A stretch of DNA of 64,000 bases, from assembly GCA_963931865.1 (NCBI GenBank), contig OZ007508.1:20358201-20422200 (forward strand), given 5' to 3'. The DNA comes from Axinella damicornis. Lineage: Eukaryota; Porifera; Demospongiae; Axinellida; Axinellidae. Positions 62,004 to 64,000 of the stretch are shown piece after piece. The position numbers were made by a program, and so were the translations under genes. Each line of letters starts with the position of its first letter. The stretch's first letter is position 1. The notes below the pieces were generated by a model. It had not been told where the DNA came from. It did not search any database and was given only the letters and a program-made list of their open reading frames with translations.

Positions 62004-63497
62004 TTACAGTGCAGTCCATTGACCATCCTCTGCTGGGGCAGGGAGCACAGCTGACCCGCAGCCCGCAGTCACGCCAAACCCACTGTCAGTCCTCACCTGC
62101 ACCTGGGCCTCAGCAAGGAGGAGGAGGTCCACCCACGTGGACAGTGTGCCCTCTGTCTCATTGCGTAGAGGCTTATGGGGGTATTTCTCCATGCGATCTA
62201 CGTGCAGCACAGTGTTATCCAGGGAGCGAAATCGGCTCCCATACTTAGTCACTGCCAGGTGTTTGACCAGGCTGGAGTCCGTGGCCAGGAAGATGAGGCT
62301 GGATGCACCCAGCCATCGATCAGCGATGGTCATTGCGCACTTCAGAATGTCCTGCCATTCCTCGGTCTTCCTGATCAGTTTTGGGTGGTTCACAGATTCT
62401 TGAAGAGGGGACCCAGCAAAGCCAGTCCGTATGTGCACTCCAGTGTAGTTCCTCCCGTCCAGTCCCAGAACGCCCCGGGCAATGCCCAACTCAACTACTA
62501 ACCTGCTTGTCATCTGGAACAGGTACCTAAACACAATTCCAACAATGTCGTCTAACTCCTCCGGAGAGAGGGTGCCAAGCCCGAATCGCTTCAAGCCATT
62601 AGCGATCCACTTTTGGCCCGCGCTCTTGGTACCATTCATGAGTGCATTGGGCTCCAGATTTGTTGCCAAGATCACTTTTGGCCAAACTACCCCTTCAATG
62701 ATATTGAGCGTGTTGTTCACATCTTCCAGCGCCATATCAATCCCAATGCCGCCTAGAACACTGAACATATGCAGATAAATTACATCATCGTAGCTGTCAT
62801 ATGAGTCGGTGAAGTTTCCGTCCGGATCATCACCATAATAGTATTCCAGCATAGGGTTCCACAGGTTGGGGTCAGTAACCCAGTTGATGGTATTCGGCGT
62901 GAGGTAGACCTGCTCTCCAGAGCTCCAGTTCAGGAGCAGTCTTCGCTTACTGAACATGGCCAGTAGCAAGGAATAGGTGATGCCTTTCAGGCGGTCAGCC
63001 AGCCCGCCACAGTAGTTGGACACGTCACACTGCCATACAAGGACGTGCTTGTCGTCCCTTGCCGTGGCCCTCTTATGGAAGATGGCATACTCAGCCAAAC
63101 TCTGCACAAATCTGCCATACCTTTTTGGCAGCAGGCCGTCATCCCCAGGGTGGCAGGCGAGAGGGAGTCTGTGCAATGCTCTCTCAAGTTGCTGGGCACT
63201 GACGATGGAATGTTCTTCCTCAGGCCTACCTCCATCCTCACTGAGCGTTCTCTTCATCACTGACTCCATCTTTGGCGGCAGTTGTTCAGCACTGATGAAT
63301 GCTTCCCCGAAGAGTCGCCATTCTACCCGCCTCTCCACCCACCGGCCCTTATCTCTGGGCCACAGCAGCCACCCGGACAACCACCCAAGAGACACCGCTG
63401 CTGCGACCAAACAAAGGGTAAACAGCAGCCTCGGGCTCAGCATGCAGACACTTCGCCTTCTCTTCGCAGCGTCATGGTGCGAGAAGGGTAGTCCCAT
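62004..63497 (-). CDS. Single-exon type II membrane glycosyltransferase, fucosyltransferase-like
   Basis: An uninterrupted 497-residue protein. It starts MGLPFSHHDAAKRRRSVCML; residues about 20-45 (LLFTLCLVAAAVSLGWLSGW) form a signal anchor after a basic cytoplasmic tail, the layout of Golgi glycosyltransferases. The lumenal part has QCDVSNYCGGLADRLKGITY (a G-x-AD/GDRLKG loop followed by a helix), FSKRRLLLNW, NYTGVHIRTGFAG, LIFLATDSSLVKH and LLLLAEAQVQVRTDSGFGVT. The GVHIRTG and SDSxFG-like elements resemble the HxRxG/D and C-terminal motifs of fucosyltransferase-superfamily GT-B enzymes (alpha-1,2, alpha-1,6 and protein O-fucosyltransferases), so GDP-fucose is the likely donor; the acceptor is unknown. 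Potential N-glycosylation sites include NFT, NNT, NGT and NYT. The lack of introns is unusual here and could mean a retrocopy or transfer origin. Confidence 0.75.
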   Translation of the reverse strand: MGLPFSHHDAAKRRRSVCMLSPRLLFTLCLVAAAVSLGWLSGWLLWPRDKGRWVERRVEWRLFGEAFISAEQLPPKMESVMKRTLSEDGGRPEEEHSIVSAQQLERALHRLPLACHPGDDGLLPKRYGRFVQSLAEYAIFHKRATARDDKHVLVWQCDVSNYCGGLADRLKGITYSLLLAMFSKRRLLLNWSSGEQVYLTPNTINWVTDPNLWNPMLEYYYGDDPDGNFTDSYDSYDDVIYLHMFSVLGGIGIDMALEDVNNTLNIIEGVVWPKVILATNLEPNALMNGTKSAGQKWIANGLKRFGLGTLSPEELDDIVGIVFRYLFQMTSRLVVELGIARGVLGLDGRNYTGVHIRTGFAGSPLQESVNHPKLIRKTEEWQDILKCAMTIADRWLGASSLIFLATDSSLVKHLAVTKYGSRFRSLDNTVLHVDRMEKYPHKPLRNETEGTLSTWVDLLLLAEAQVQVRTDSGFGVTAGCGSAVLPAPAEDGQWTAL

Positions 63498-63684
63498 GTC
63501 GACACACGCCTATGGCAGGTATGGCTACCCAAGGCATGCTCAGTAATTTGTTTATGAGGCACTATTTAGAGATTACGGGGAAGTCCCTAATAGTACCTGA
63601 TTCAGAGGGTGGGGCTGCCATAATTTAATTTGAATTTGTGGGGATCGATTACTGAGCTATAGGCCGCGCCTTCACCCTATGGGA

Positions 63685-63687
<3 letters not shown>

Positions 63688-63730
<43 letters not shown>
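63688..63730. repeat. Poly(C) run, 43 bases
   Basis: The longest pure homopolymer in the window, lying between the glycosyltransferase gene and the exon at 63760. Confidence 0.97.
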
Positions 63731-63759
63731 ACTGACTGGTGACGGAAAAGGTATTATTA

Positions 63760-63913
63760 TCATGATGCTGGAAAGAAGTTGGGATCTAGGTAGTTGTAGT
63801 CAGTGTGGGCTGAGTGTGGGGTGAAGCTGGTGTAGTCCTTGTCGGTGAAGCTCTGCGGGAGGGAGAGTAGCCGCATATCATGGGAGGGGGAGTGGGGGCC
63901 ACCTCGGTAGTCA
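63760..63913 (-). CDS. Last exon of an unidentified gene (partial)
   Basis: Not recognised. After a CGCCCACAG acceptor on the minus strand the frame reads DYRGGPHSPSHDMRLLSLPQ, then SFTDKDYTSFTPHSAHTDYN and YLDPNFFPAS, then TGA. It is rich in Tyr, Ser, His and Pro, like the cytoplasmic tail of a signalling or receptor protein. The rest of the gene lies beyond the right edge. Confidence 0.5.
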
Positions 63914-64000
63914 CTGTGGGCGGAGGAAGGAGAGAAGGATATACAGACTCCGCTCTATAGGACCGGAACTTCTCACAGTTGGCTATTTTACCGCTATCAG

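Overview
This is eukaryotic, animal-type DNA. Every protein gene is split by GT-AG introns (often under 100 bp, with a few repeat-stuffed ones), spacing is tight, and the set includes metazoan families such as an EZH-type Polycomb methyltransferase, an ACAP-type ArfGAP, an LGN/Pins-type G-protein modulator and an ADAMTS-like matrix protein. The compact genes, animal-specific families and heavy load of short foldback elements and minisatellites would fit a sponge or another early-branching animal; that placement is inference. A 200-base run of N at 45828-46027 shows it is a scaffold.

Layout, left to right: 3' part of a C2orf69 homolog (-), V-ATPase subunit G (-), an ACAP-like BAR-PH-ArfGAP gene without ankyrin repeats (+, 22 exons), EZH (+, 10 exons), SCFD2 (Sec1/Munc18 family, -), two inverted head-to-head SLC27A/FATP acyl-CoA synthetase paralogs (- then +) with a convincing RNase MRP RNA gene between them, C9orf78/TLS1 homolog (-), C1orf52 homolog (+), adenylate kinase 8 (-), an ADAMTS-like gene (+), the assembly gap, a SMYD3-like methyltransferase (-), an unrecognised acidic-repeat gene (+), an LGN/Pins locus in two coding blocks (-; GoLoco block at 53.3-55.4 kb, TPR block at 58.7-61.1 kb), a single-exon type II membrane glycosyltransferase (-) and the last exon of an unidentified gene (-).

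The genes are unrelated housekeeping and signalling functions; the shared organisation is architectural. Five divergent pairs have start codons 120-330 bp apart (or 470 bp with the MRP gene between), so shared promoters are likely. Introns and spacers carry minisatellites (periods of 19, 20, 25, 27, 32, 34, 41, 42 and 58 bp), more than a dozen pure C or G runs of 15-43 bases, and several inverted-repeat elements, including a recurrent family ending in TAGTCTCGTTCCCAG whose longest copy has an 8-bp target-site duplication.

Strongest leads: the MRP RNA inside the inverted FATP duplication; an LGN locus in which the GoLoco half has its own start codon and TATA box while the TPR half reads into a stop; an AK8 with a degenerate first P-loop; an ACAP that ends in a Gly/Ser tail rather than ankyrin repeats; and two genes whose 5' splice sites are the first unit of a tandem array.
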